In this document: in pieces, positions 53,624-64,000 of the stretch | Numbering within the stretch: position 1 is the first letter of the stretch | Layout: every line of letters starts with the position of its first letter | Assembly: GCA_036245805.1 (NCBI GenBank) | Contig: BTRK01000003.1 | Span: 1,922,001 to 1,986,000 of the forward strand | Direction of reading: 5' to 3' | DNA length: 64,000 bases | From: Pristionchus mayeri | Lineage: Eukaryota > Nematoda > Chromadorea > Rhabditida > Neodiplogasteridae | Notes under the pieces: generated by a model | The model's input: the letters and a program-made list of their open reading frames with translations, nothing else | What the model was told of the DNA's origin: nothing | Database searches by the model: none | Position numbers and translations under genes: made by a program

Positions 53624-53793
53624 ACGTTATCGTAGTCATCGCGAAGACCCATCCCACCCGCTACCTCCCTGATTCAGGGACAATCCTGATAGTTGTTGAG
53701 AGAAGTACCATATTATATAACTGTTGTATGCCAGTGTGCAGAAGTTGGTATAGAATATATTTGCACATCGACTAGAGAGAGATGTATCCTTAT

Positions 53794-53905
53794 TAGTGAT
53801 GCCAAAACGGCGCGCGCTCTCCTCGTTTCACACGCTCTCTCGCTCTGTCTGACCGGCGAGAGAGCGTGTGAAAAGAGGAGAGCGCGCGCCGTTTTGGCAT
53901 CACTA
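53794..53905. mobile_element. hAT-like hairpin MITE with perfect 8-bp target duplication
   Basis: TAGTGATGCCAAAACGGCGC and its complement bound a 112-base palindrome. ATCCTTAT flanks it exactly on both sides (53786-53793 and 53906-53913). It is almost identical to the element at 33165. Confidence 0.92.
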
Positions 53906-54285
53906 ATCCTTATTCTGTGTCCCCTCGGCCCCCTGTAATCTCGTGTTTCATCATCTCTATTAGACTCGTAGACTTTCACACGCTTGAGCCCTACTCGATG
54001 TTTATGTTTACGACTGTGTTGTGACTCCGCTTAGAGATCTTTCTGGCCTGCTGTAAGTAATCCCTACGAAACCCGAATTCATCGAGAGTGAAGGTGCCTT
54101 GAGTAGTTTGTACAGCATCGAGTCCTTCTTTCCCTGTTCCCTTTTTATCTCCCATCGCGTATTATTTCACCAGACATCGTGTAGCTATCGGGGGTATTTC
54201 CGTGAGAGGGAGGGGAGGTCCAGACAGGGGCCGTCTCTCAATCTCGCCTGCTCTCTTACCAAATCTGCACTAGTCTAGTAGAGAG

Positions 54286-54375
54286 GGCACTAAGTCGGAT
54301 GAGAACTATGACGTGGTACCGTCCTGGATACATCAAAAGCGGCATGCCGTTATAGTTCTCATCCGACCTAGTGCC
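54286..54375. mobile_element. GGCACTA hairpin MITE, copy 6, perfect target duplication
   Basis: The element is flanked exactly by GTAGAGAG (54278-54285 and 54376-54383). Together with copy 7 this fixes the termini as GGCACTA...TAGTGCC and the duplication size at 8 bp. Confidence 0.9.
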
Positions 54376-54621
54376 GTAGAGAGAACAGCGAAGCTGTCGG
54401 TCCTCCCTTCCCTTCTCGGAGAAATGCCCCTATTTGTACTCGGTTGCAGCGAATGTATTCGTATCACTTGATTGTCTCGCAATGATTCTCTCCCTCTCGC
54501 CCCCGTTTGATGCGTCAATTCGCGGTAGATTTATTTATTTGTACGTATAAAATATATTAAACAATGCCTGTGAGGACTGGATTACGGTAGGTACGGTTTT
54601 TTAGTTACGGTAATCCAATAC

Positions 54622-55219
54622 CTTCACTCAGCTTGCTGCGTCTCTCTTTGGGGTCATTGATATCGTTGGTCAGGAGGTAGATGGCACTGGCCAGTCTCCA
54701 TTCCACCTCGGGAGTTCTCTCCATCTGCACAAATCGATTATCATGCTACAGTACTCTCCCCAAAATCGGGGCGGTATCCCTCACCTTCGAGAGAGCTTCG
54801 TACGCTTCTTGCCCATTATAATTGTCTAGCATTTGATCTACACTCTCCAGATTGACATTTTCCTGCAGAAGTGGAGGGTTAGAGGGGGAGGAAGCAAGGA
54901 TGGGGGAAGGGGGGATGAGGGGGAGGGGAGGAGAGATGTGGAAAGGGAGGACGAGGAGGAGCGGGGAGATGGTGGGGGTGGGGGGTGAGGGGGAGAGGAT
55001 GGAGGGGAGGTGGTGAGTGGGGGAGGGGGTGAGGGCAGAGGGGGGAGGTGGTGGCTGGAGTAGAGCTGACCATGGCTGGAAGACTGAGGTAGAGAGGAGA
55101 ACCGCTCTCGATGAAATGAAAAAGGGTGAGTGAATGGAGAGGAGGCGAGGAGAGATCGATCGATCAGTCCAATTGGATGGAGAAACATGCAAATGATGCC
55201 ATTATCCTGAGCACTTTCT

Positions 55220-55257
<38 letters not shown>

Positions 55258-55776
55258 TCTCTCTCTCGCTCATTCTGCATAGGTCGAAGAGGAAAACAAA
55301 GGAGGAAATATTTTAATCAAACAACAGAGAAAAATAGAGGAATGACATGGCTTCATCAGTTTTGCACGCTATCACATCCTGCCTTACCTTCTCCATGAAA
55401 AACGGGCAGTGATACTATCAATCGATAAAGATGGAGATCATACTCCAGACAACTCGTGTCGATTATTGCGCTACCGTACCCTAGCTATCGTATACAGTCG
55501 ATTACTTTGGGTACCTGGTCTTCTAGAACGCCACAGCTCAACACGACCACTGAATTGTCCCAGATGGTCATATACACGACAATCAACTGATTCTTTCACA
55601 TATTCCCAGAGATTTGTAGCGTACTTTTAGGTTGTACCCTCGCTTCAACTCATCATTCTCCATTAAAGTAAATCTTCCCACCTGCAGCACACGGATGAAC
55701 AGCATGCCTCCAGTCGGCGTGGAATGGGCCGCTGTGCTCGGAGACTCCAACAGATTAGCAGCATACGAATGACGAC
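54622..55776 (-). CDS. RMD/RMDN-like protein, partial (three minus-strand exons)
   Basis: Three phase-compatible minus-strand exons, 55776-55682, 54862-54785 and 54724-54622, have consensus acceptors (CTCAG, CTGCAG, GTGCAG) and GT donors. The reading SVDQMLDNYNGQEAYEALSK then TPEVEWRLASAIYLLTNDIN..KERRSKLSE matches the first helical repeats of regulator-of-microtubule-dynamics proteins (a gap, then VEWRLA and KERR..L spacing). The family continues with several more TPR-like helices, which I cannot find downstream (below 54622), and no start exon is evident upstream. It is either a truncated gene or has exons I missed. The (CT)n run at 55219-55268 lies in the first intron. Confidence 0.5.
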
Positions 55777-55958
55777 CTGAGAAGGAGAGAAGAGACATTG
55801 GCTGGCTTTCCCATTCTTCAATAGCGATTTTTATTATTTTCCTAGAATTATGCGGACAACAAGGTGATTTTCTAAAAGAAAGCAACCACCGGTGATTTCG
55901 TGTTTATCCACTAATTCAAGGCAGACGAAACATTCTGAGAGTAATTATACGATCCCTG

Positions 55959-56106
55959 ATTTGAAGATAGGGTTCTCTTATTGGAAAATTTTTGTATCAT
56001 TTTCAGATATGTTTCATCTACGCTTTATAGGTCATATACATAATGCACGTGAAACATATCTGAAAATGATTCCAAATTTTTCCAATAAGAGAACCCAATT
56101 TGAAGA
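55959..56106. mobile_element. Hairpin element, GGGTTCTCTTATTGG arms
   Basis: About 148 bases of inverted repeat have inner arms containing TCAGATATGTTTC and GAAACATATCTGA. A related inner module occurs in the loop of the 38.8-kb foldback (about 39380-39432). Confidence 0.7.
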
Positions 56107-57464
56107 AACAACTACTCAAAATTATTTAACTTGAGCAACCCTATCACTACTATCGAAGGCCTTTTCAACCACGAACCAAAGATTATAAATGGAGGACATA
56201 TTCACCAACATTCTCATTCATATTGTCATTCGTGGGAGTCTTGTCGCTGATCATTTTTCAGGAATATTTACTGGAGCAACCTCTTCACTTCATCATTATA
56301 ATTCCCTGATATGAAAGGCAGTCGACTTCTGGACATCCCCCCACAAGATTATCCACATACAAACGAGGTGCTCAAGATAGTCCCTCCAACATCACGCATC
56401 CAGATGACGTGCTCTACTTCTGGGTGCTAGACGATCAAAACAGGATATGCGGTTCGTGCGATTAGATTAGGGAAGTGCGATCAAAAATATGTGTGCCTAT
56501 AATTAGTAAAAACGGTATAATTATGGTGAAAATGGAATTGCTGTAATTACCCAGTCCAGTAGCTGCACGAAAAAACATGAAAAGAGGTAAGACGTTCACA
56601 ATCAAGCGACCTATGGTTTTGTTGCTTTGGCTGCAATCTTATAGATGTTCCAGGGGAGCCTCGATGCTCTGCTAACGTGTTGGGAGCTTTGCACTAGAGG
56701 TTTACGCACCATTAGGAGGAGGGAGGTAACATATCGGCAACGGGCACCCAGATTCGCCCCGGACATAATATTAACTCAAACTTTTAAAAAAATAAAAAGA
56801 TTCTTATTAGCTATAAATTCCATCTCGTCTCATGCCCCTCTGGGTGACTTTAAAATCGCTCTTATATGCGTTTCTCTTGATTTTTCGGATCAGACATTGA
56901 TCATTCCCTAGCCCTCATGATGTTTGCGTCAAGGAAAGAATTTCCCGAATCTGTAAAGTTGCAAATGCCATCCAAAATGTCACCACATCCCACAACTACA
57001 CATCACCATGTATGGATGATGCGTAATTGTTGGGTTTGTTGTACACTTGCAACTTTTGTGTCTTCCGTATCCCTCAAAAGAACACGTTCGCAGGAATTTA
57101 CCGCCTCGGAAAGCCCGGATCCCGTTCTATGGTGCCCGAGAAACAGCTCGCTCGCATGCCGTCACCATCCTCATCCGCATTCTCTTTCTGTTATGTTCCT
57201 TCCTTTCCTCTCTCGCGCGCCTTTTCCATTCATCGGCACAGGGTCCACACAACAGCGGACATAGATAGCATTTTGGTATCTCCAATTCTCGCACTGCCTG
57301 GGCTCTCTGGTGAGTGTGTGTCCATAGATAGGTTAGAAAAAGGAGCGAGAAAAAGAAGGGCGTGACGCAGATTTGAGTGAGGAAGGCAGATAGGAAGGAA
57401 GGACTCATATTTGGACGATCGTCGACGACGACAACGACGTTCATGTGACCACATGAGAGCAATC

Positions 57465-57541
57465 GTCTGACTCTCTTCAATTTGCATTCTCTCTCGTCTC
57501 TCTGACCGGCGAGAGAACGTGCAAACTGGAGAGAGTCAGAC
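57465..57541. mobile_element. GTCTGACTCTC hairpin, relative of the hAT-like MITEs
   Basis: This is a 77-base palindrome from GTCTGACTCTCTTCAATTTG to its complement, with the core CTCTCTGACCGGCGAGAGA shared with the elements at 33165 and 53794. The outer ends differ from theirs, so it is a sub-family or a core-only relative. Confidence 0.65.
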
Positions 57542-60500
57542 CATTGTGCTCCCACGTAACGACACGCCGACACACAGAGGGTGTTCCGACAACGAACCAA
57601 GGTCTCGCTCTCCCCTTCTCGCATACTATATCCCTTTCCTTCGTATAGATGCAATCAGCATGTCTCCTGTCGCGCGCAAATCAGCTTTATACGGGGCGAA
57701 TGACTGCATAGCAGGAAGGAAAGGCTCTCGTGGGAGGCTCGCAGCTGACGTTCCGTGTGTTCACATAGCAGTTATTTCTACGACCGTCGCCGAAGGGACG
57801 TGCCTAATCGCCGCATTCAACGCAGACCCCCGTGCAACAATATTGCGCTCGAAAATTCTGCGAACACCCTGGTTCCGTGTCCGAATTCCCGGAACGAAAC
57901 GGGAATTGTTCCTGCGGGGTGAACAAACACCACTTCCAGGTGCCAAATATACGTAGCGGGCATACGCAAGCGACAGTGGGCCCGTTAAGCGCTGTCGTAG
58001 CTGAATAATCAGCTGCAGTTGTTTTTTGTGTGAGGAATGCTGAGCATTTATTGGCAGCTGAAATGCTGATGCTGGTGTTCACTGCCGTAGCTGGAAAAGC
58101 AGGCGTCCTCGATTGCCGTAAGTAATTCAGGCGCCCATGCAAAGTTCGAAAATTCAGCTCGTATTTCTCAGAACGTAACGGGATATGTTCCGGCGGGGGT
58201 GAATGAACAGCGCTTGCCAGGTGCAATAACGGCGTAGCGGAAGCATGCTGTCGACGTATCGTAACTGTGAAAAATCAGGCGTCCTTAATCACCGCATGCA
58301 ATTCAAGCATGCATGCAAGTGCTACAGTATATCGAGTTCGCAAAGTCTGCGAATTCCTGAAATGTCACACCTGATTTCTCGGAGCGGGAAAGGGCAATGA
58401 AGCTGCGTCGTGGTCGTTAATGGCCCCACGTATGCTCAATGCAGTAGTTGCGTAATCGCCAAAACATAATGACGTTCTTGAGACACAATCGGATGTTGAA
58501 GTTGCATGCTTGCTTCGGACATCCATTATATTTCTGGTGGCAATGGAGATTTGTTATTCTTCAAACCCACGTCATCAAAACAGCGACGTGCCCTGAGCCA
58601 TTTCGGCTGACCCACGTTTTACTTTAGTTGCTTTTGCTATTTTTTGCTTACTACTTCTCTTTCCGTACTGGTGATTGTTCCTCGACCTTTTCCTATCTCG
58701 AGTTTCAACTCTCATTAGGGACGGGGGAGTAAAAGGAAGGGGGGGGCATGATGGTGATGAGATGATTACTACTACCAGTTGTTCTCTCGTTTTTGCACGC
58801 TCTCTGAGTGTTATCGCTCGTGGGAGGCTAAATTGCATAGTGGCAAGATGTTCTTTCGGACCTTTCGGACCGGGAAGTTGAAGATGGCCTACTCGACGAT
58901 CCCTCTGTGCAGGATATGAGGAGATGATAGCGAAGAAGTCCCCGCATGTCTGAGAGTATAGTCTCTATCACATTCCCAATGAATGGGCGCCCGATACTCC
59001 CCGTTTCCCACGCTCTCAAGGCAGTCGGAGCCACTAGAGAGGGTGGCGATTAGAAAGCAGCGCCAATGCGGATTCGCCTCCAAAAGGGAATACGAAATGA
59101 GCTGCAGTTCGTCCTTTTGCTGCTGTTTTGCGGAGGCGGGAAGGATCGTGGGAATCCTTGCAGAGGGGGATGAAGAATTGAGAGTGACGAAGTGTCCGGG
59201 AAGACAGACGAGAGGAACAGTCTAGTTCCGTTATCGGGGTGAAGCCCGCAGATGGCGTCATCTGCGTTATTCAGGAGTGCAAGACAGTGCGAGGCGCCAT
59301 CTGCCCCGCTATCGCTGTAAATACCGGCCGCCTGATGATTAATTCAGTCATCGCTTCCCTTCCTTCATCCGGACTTCCCTATTTGTAGTATGGCGTCATT
59401 ATGGGTGCAATGCAGAAGCATGTGGGAGTCTGATTGGGGCAATAAGTGCGTGAATCACCCCATCCCCTCAGACGAGTCAAGGAAGTGCGAAAAGTAGCAA
59501 ACTTTTAATGACGAAACATATCCGTAGTAGTCCATAGATCACTCATATCTGCTTATATTTCCGTACATGTTCGATCATTAGAGTGCATGTAGATCATTAG
59601 CTAATAAAGGAACAGCACAAGCCACACACATTGTAAGTACTACAGCACTTCTACTCTCTAGATCTGTTGCTTAGTGTCTTTTGTAATTGACACACAATAC
59701 AGATGTGAACGTACCACATACGTTCCGACGTAAACATGCTCAAAAATTGATCATTGAGCGTGTTCAATTTTTTTGCTGCCGACATTTCAGTCCGTAAAAT
59801 GCATTATGTATTAAATTCGGGGTAACTTTTTGGAATGGAACTCTGGCGCGTAGGCAGAAATGAATACACAGATAAGCATGTATTAAGCATGTGCAACATG
59901 AATGCAGGAGATCTGAGACAAAACCAGCGTCACTGAAGCAGTTAATTGTTGGAGTTGCTATTTGTTGCCATTTTTAGCTCACTTTGTCTACCTCACCAGG
60001 TCGTGAATGTATCGCACGTGTTTGGCTCGAAACACACCCTCAACGCTAAAGTGACGCCTGTCTTAGAAGCTCGATTCACTACTCTGGCAGCCCCATTTCA
60101 TTCGCGCCCAGACCCAGGAACAAATATGGCAGAGAGTAGATGGAGTCATGCTGGCCCCAGGGGGGCCTACAAGGTGGTGGAGGGAGGGGAGGCACGTAAG
60201 ACCCCTAGCATCTCTCATCCCATAGTCTCTCGCGAGCAGTGCACAGGGATAAATGCTCCCAATCTCTCGCCTGTCTCACAGAGCGAGAGAGCACGCGGAA
60301 TAGAGAGAGTGAAACCCACTGCTTGCTTTCGCGCAAGCGAGTGCAGTGCTTAGGCTGCTAATTTTGGCATGAAAACGATGATTACCTACGTCAAAGATGC
60401 GCTTTTCATTTCTGAATGTCAGCCGTGCGCCCAGAGATTACGAGAACCGCGTCTATATAAAAACAAGAAAAGATCACCGAAGGCCACACGATCTTTAAAG

Positions 60501-61866
60501 AACATCTATGCGTGTGTTTTTCGGGTCAGGCTTGCGACCTTGTCATCACTTGATGCGTAAGCTATGCATATGCTGATCGGTCTTTGCTAGTGGTGACTGT
60601 TGGGCAACATGTTCTCCTTGTATTTTGTACACCCTCGCTCCGCTCTGACCGATGAAAGAGAGCTTTCAAATAGGAGAGGCGAAGTCAACTCTAATATTTG
60701 ATCTGCTGCCGCTTCTCAAAGATTGTTTTCGACTTTGATGCGTGTGCTTTGATCAGAATGAATCTAAATATACTGCTTAATGATTTCAAGGCCTTGTTTT
60801 GAGGCGTTTCCCTACGCTCTTTCCCAGGCTCACATTTCCACGGAACCGTAATCAACGAGGTGCTACGATCGCGAGGGCGGGTAGCTTATCTATAAAAATC
60901 TTCAATGGTCACGGTTTAGCGAAAATATGAAATGCATGTTTTCCGCTAGCTGGATCTCTTTGACTTTCAAAGGTTGTGTTTTCGACGAGAGCAGAAATGT
61001 CATTCTCAGTAGCGCATTCATCTGGTTTTGTCGGTGCATTCGGGGTTCGGGTTCGGGTGGATGACGTCGTTCTGGAACGACGATTCCCAGAATCAATGAA
61101 TCGCGGTCACGGCAGTTGCGGCTTCCCGCTCTGACCTTTTCCGTCCCTTCCGCCTTCCTCGTCGCCTCCTCATTCTGAGATGAGGTGAAAGGGGAGGAGG
61201 ACACATGGCTTTTCGTAGTAGTAGTAAGGCGGAGGGTGGGGGATGCCGCTCACCACTAGGCGGAAATGGACGGCCATGACGAGAGGGGATGTAATTGCAC
61301 ACTTACAATGCGGGCGGAGTGGTGGTGGTGGTATTCGATAGTCGTCACTAAGTCGTGAGGAGGTGCGAGGGAGGCAGCAAGCGGATTGCTAGCCAGGCCA
61401 GTCGTAGCTTTGCATTTCCGCACACCACCGAAACACTGTGCTCGACTTTCAAAGAGATGTATGTTCGTATTGTTGACCACCGATGGGGATTAGTGCAATT
61501 TAATAGGGAAATTGAAAGAACGGGGAATGTTCGCTGAACAATGATCACTTGAGACTGATATGTGATTACGCTTAATTGGGAGAAGAACACGTACTGCCCA
61601 GCGCAAAGGTGGCGCGCTAACTCAGAACGATCATTAATTAGCTAATATGGATTCATTGGTTGAATGACGCAAGCTTGACGTAGTTTTTCCTTCTAGAAAT
61701 GATTGATGTATACTAACCCCGTTCTTGGGGTGAACTGACATCTACATTAAATTGACTCATAATCCAATCAACAACTGGATGAGAATTCTGCGCCTCGCGC
61801 CTTTTCGCTGACGTCAGGCATTGCTGCATGAGCTGCTTCTCCAGGAGTAGTGGCGGGAGAAGCATA

Positions 61867-62018
61867 TGTGGGCAGGGATTGCTGCTGACTTTCAAAATCC
61901 GGGAGGGTGTCCATTAGTTTAACCACAAAACCGGCAGGGTTCACTGTAACAAGTACGTCGTATACTATACGAAAACCGGGAGGATCTTGCTGCTAGCAGC
62001 AGTGGTGCCCACATTTGG
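61867..62018. mobile_element. Dispersed element with GGCAGGG motifs, copy 3
   Basis: ATGTGGGCAGGGATTGCTGC at the left and GCAGTGGTGCCCACATTTGG at the right form imperfect inverted ends. The internal CACAAAACCGGCAGGGTTCA block matches the copies at 15512 and 36031. This is the best-preserved copy. Confidence 0.6.
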
Positions 62019-62143
62019 GGAGAAGCCTATGCGAGAACAGAGAACCTTCTGGTCAGTAGCAAAACACCCTCATTCGAATACCTCCGTGCTAGATCTTTAG
62101 AGATGTATTATGTTACACATGTTTTCTGTGCTCTGTAGAAGGT

Positions 62144-62233
62144 GGCACTACGTCGGATGAGAACTATGACGTCATGCCGCCTTTGATGTATCAAAGGCGG
62201 CATGACGTCATAGTTCTCATCCGACGTAGTGCC
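62144..62233. mobile_element. GGCACTA hairpin MITE, copy 7, perfect target duplication
   Basis: This essentially perfect 90-base palindrome is flanked exactly by TAGAAGGT (62136-62143 and 62234-62241). It is the youngest-looking copy in the window. Confidence 0.95.
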
Positions 62234-62971
62234 TAGAAGGTAGAATGAAGAATTCACACACTCTATAATTGTGCATAGTGAATTTAGTGAGATGTGACCT
62301 TATTATGTTTTCTCCAGCCTAATCAACTCATGTTTCGTCGCCACGATTAGACTACAACTCCACTTATGGTTCATATTTCACGTCCCTACTTGGAAGATAT
62401 TTGAGACAGTGTTGTGACTAGCTATCGGAGAGAAGAAGCCCTTGTTTCCATAAAGAACTGCTATGCGTAAGTAGGCGAATCCCACACTCTTCGAAAAATG
62501 AAGATGCCTTTAGTAGTTTTTGTACAGCATGGACTCGTTTCTCGTTTCTCTGCGTTTTTTTTTTGTCTTCGTCAACACCAGTCCTAGTGTCGCTATCACT
62601 TCGGTGAGAGAAAAGTTCGAAATAGTTCCATTGCTCACTCCATTTTGCTTGCTCTATCGTCTTCACTTACTGGCAAGGCAATAAGGGAAATACGGATACT
62701 AGCGTTGTTATCAGTCCCATATTTGTACTCCGTAGAAGCGCGAGTATTTTTCGTTTTTGCACTCCTTAGAAGCGAATGTATCTTTATCATTTAAATGATT
62801 CTTCCCATCTCTCGCCCGTTTAAATAAGAAATTCATAGTTGCACGAAAATAATATGTGTTCTTTAAAAAGATACTAAAGAAGAACTAGGTCGGGTCGGAA
62901 GGGGGGCGTGGCCACACAACTCCGCCCACCGAGGACTCTAGGAAAGGAGGAGGGGAGATACCCCTCGAAGA

Positions 62972-62979
62972 TATAAAAG
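62972..62979 (+). promoter_or_regulatory. TATA-box-like promoter candidate
   Basis: TATAAAAG sits in a GC-rich setting with GGGCGTGGCC and CCGCCC words 40-70 bases upstream. It lies about 0.9 kb before the signal-peptide exon at 63865. A GGTGAGC about 20 bases downstream could be a first-exon donor. The assignment to that gene is inference. Confidence 0.35.
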
Positions 62980-63864
62980 GACCGGCCCGAGGTGAGCCCT
63001 GTTCTATGAACCCACTCAATCTGGCACAGTCTTCTCTCCAACTCTGATATCCGATCCCTCTCCTCTCAATCCTTGCCCGTACATCCCCTCTTTCTTTTCA
63101 CGCTTTGTTCTTCAGGTCATTCTAGGTGTCCGGAGATAAATGAGCATTGTCGAGATGCGAGAACCGCTCAATTTCCCAGATGCCCGAGCTCTGATTGCCT
63201 AGAGGAGGAGTGAAATGGCTAGCCATCCGTTGAGAAAATTCCCAGATACCTCTCGATCTGTGCTAATTCCGTGCATAATAATATCCCACAAGCACTGCGG
63301 CAGAAGCTCCTCCTCGTCATTGTTCGCATTCTTTGTTCGGAATCCCCCCTGCTAATCCCGATGAAGATGTAATGCCGTTGTTTTCATTTTTGTAGCTGCT
63401 TTCGCCCCCTTTCCCTCTTGTTCTCCGGCAAATTGGCCGAATTATACGGTCGTTCGGCGTGGCGCGCCAGAACTCTTACGGTTAGCCTCATAATCTCCCG
63501 GATTACAGTATGCTCCGCCCTCGCTCGCCACTATAGTGTGAACAAGGATTTACTGGTCTTGTTCTCTTGATCCCTTCTGTCTGGTCCACCTCCTTCTAGG
63601 TGTCATAGTGCACATGTCTTTTGAGTGCTGCGTGACTCCAGGGTCTACGCGCCTTTTCACGCCGGCTACAATGCAGAATATGTATTCGAAATGGAGCGAC
63701 GCATGAACAAGTTTCCAATATTAGTCAGGATGTATAGTGGACTCCCAGTCTCCGTTGCCACGAGATATCAACTTCATTTCCGCGTTTTCGCGCGCGCCGC
63801 CATTTTCGGCCATGACTCAGTTTCTGTGATTCAGTTACCCTCCAATCTCAGCACACTTCCTGAG

Positions 63865-63942
63865 ATGCGAAATTGTTGCCTGACGCTGCTGCTGCTGCTA
63901 AATTGCATTGCCGCGTTCGAGTATTTGCCGAGGGAGACGCAG
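63865..63942 (+). CDS. First coding exon of a secreted or membrane protein (partial)
   Basis: The 26 codons from ATG at 63865 to a consensus donor (CAG then GTGAGT at 63943) encode MRNCCLTLLLLLNCIAAFEY..., a classic signal peptide: short basic start, LTLLLLL core, and a likely cleavage after the Ala-Ala at residues 16-17. The open frame extends upstream of this ATG without another in-frame ATG in a signal-peptide position, so I chose the ATG that starts the hydrophobic segment. The rest of the gene lies beyond the window and the product cannot be named. Confidence 0.6.
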
Positions 63943-64000
63943 GTGAGTCAAGGGGGGTAGATCAAGAGGACTTCTTAGCAAACGAGCAGCAAAACAACAG

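Larger units (their letters stand above)
53624..54621. other. DCAF4 3' flank with MITEs and a segment repeated at 62.3 kb
   Basis: No further gene is recognised. It holds two hairpin elements (53794 and 54286). Much of 53914-54545 shares ordered blocks with 62290-62835: CTTATTNTGT, GTTGTGACT, AGATGCCTT-like, GTACAGCATNGACTC, ATTTGTACTC.G, GCGAATGTAT and TCTCGCCC. No clear AATAAA follows the stop codon closely; TATAAAATATATTAAA near 54547 is a weak candidate. Confidence 0.55.
55777..63864. other. Gene-poor interval
   Basis: No coding exon is recognised with confidence, and open frames here are short and without family resemblance. Contents: a palindrome at 55959-56106, a CTCTCTCG hairpin at 57465-57541, degraded relatives near 60240-60320 and 60640-60690, a diverged direct repeat (about 57890-57965 and 58180-58260), a GGCAGGG element at 61867 and a GGCACTA MITE at 62144. 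Unlocated 5' exons of the minus-strand RMD-like gene could lie in the first kilobase. Confidence 0.5.

Noticed and set aside
54746..55192. 148-codon minus-strand frame, Pro/Ser-rich
   Set aside because: Only its last third (54785-54862) is a real exon; the rest is a CT/CCCC-rich intron reading open by composition.
57127..57654. 175-codon minus-strand frame
   Set aside because: Runs through a hairpin MITE and Arg-rich composition; no domain recognised.
59946..60353. 135-codon + strand frame in the gene-poor interval
   Set aside because: No family resemblance, an internal acceptor-like site and a degraded hairpin element within it; treated as chance.

Overview
The window reads as a gene-dense stretch of a nematode nuclear genome, most likely a rhabditid and possibly a diplogastrid. 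The species cannot be fixed from sequence alone. The basis is short GC-rich exons (mostly 50-150 nt), introns with GT donors and pyrimidine-CAG acceptors, an acceptor 11 nt upstream of the first start codon (as in spliced-leader trans-splicing), and abundant short terminal-inverted-repeat elements.

Layout. Positions 1-5271 are repeat-rich: a 1.8-kb foldback element, a TTAA-flanked element and hairpin elements. A 52-exon gene on the + strand at 5283-37858 encodes the THO complex subunit THOC2. Joining the exons with consensus splice sites gives one uninterrupted frame of 1613 codons, close to the length of animal THOC2. Two of its introns are swollen. Intron 19 (13057-18860) holds a large direct-repeat array plus a 5'-truncated non-LTR retrotransposon. 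Intron 25 (21657-26411) holds a nearly full-length non-LTR retrotransposon with ORF1, endonuclease and reverse transcriptase. After 1.7 kb of mostly foldback DNA, a 19-exon + strand gene at 39588-53623 encodes a DCAF4-like WD-repeat protein (695 codons). Three minus-strand exons at 54622-55776 look like part of a regulator-of-microtubule-dynamics (RMD/RMDN) gene whose remaining exons I cannot find. Positions 55777-63864 hold no gene I recognise, only hairpin elements and diverged repeats. At 63865-63942 the signal-peptide first exon of a secreted or membrane protein starts and runs off the window.

Function. THOC2 acts in mRNP assembly and export in the nucleus. DCAF4 is a substrate receptor for CUL4-DDB1 ubiquitin ligases. 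Nothing suggests that the two are co-regulated.

The most unusual signal is in the introns. At more than a dozen exon-intron junctions the junction itself (the last or first 10-40 exon bases plus the splice signal) is repeated, diverged, inside the adjacent intron, from a single copy up to a four-copy 184-bp tandem array. In addition, a hAT-like hairpin element has duplicated the first eight bases of a THOC2 intron, so both target-site copies carry a usable donor.
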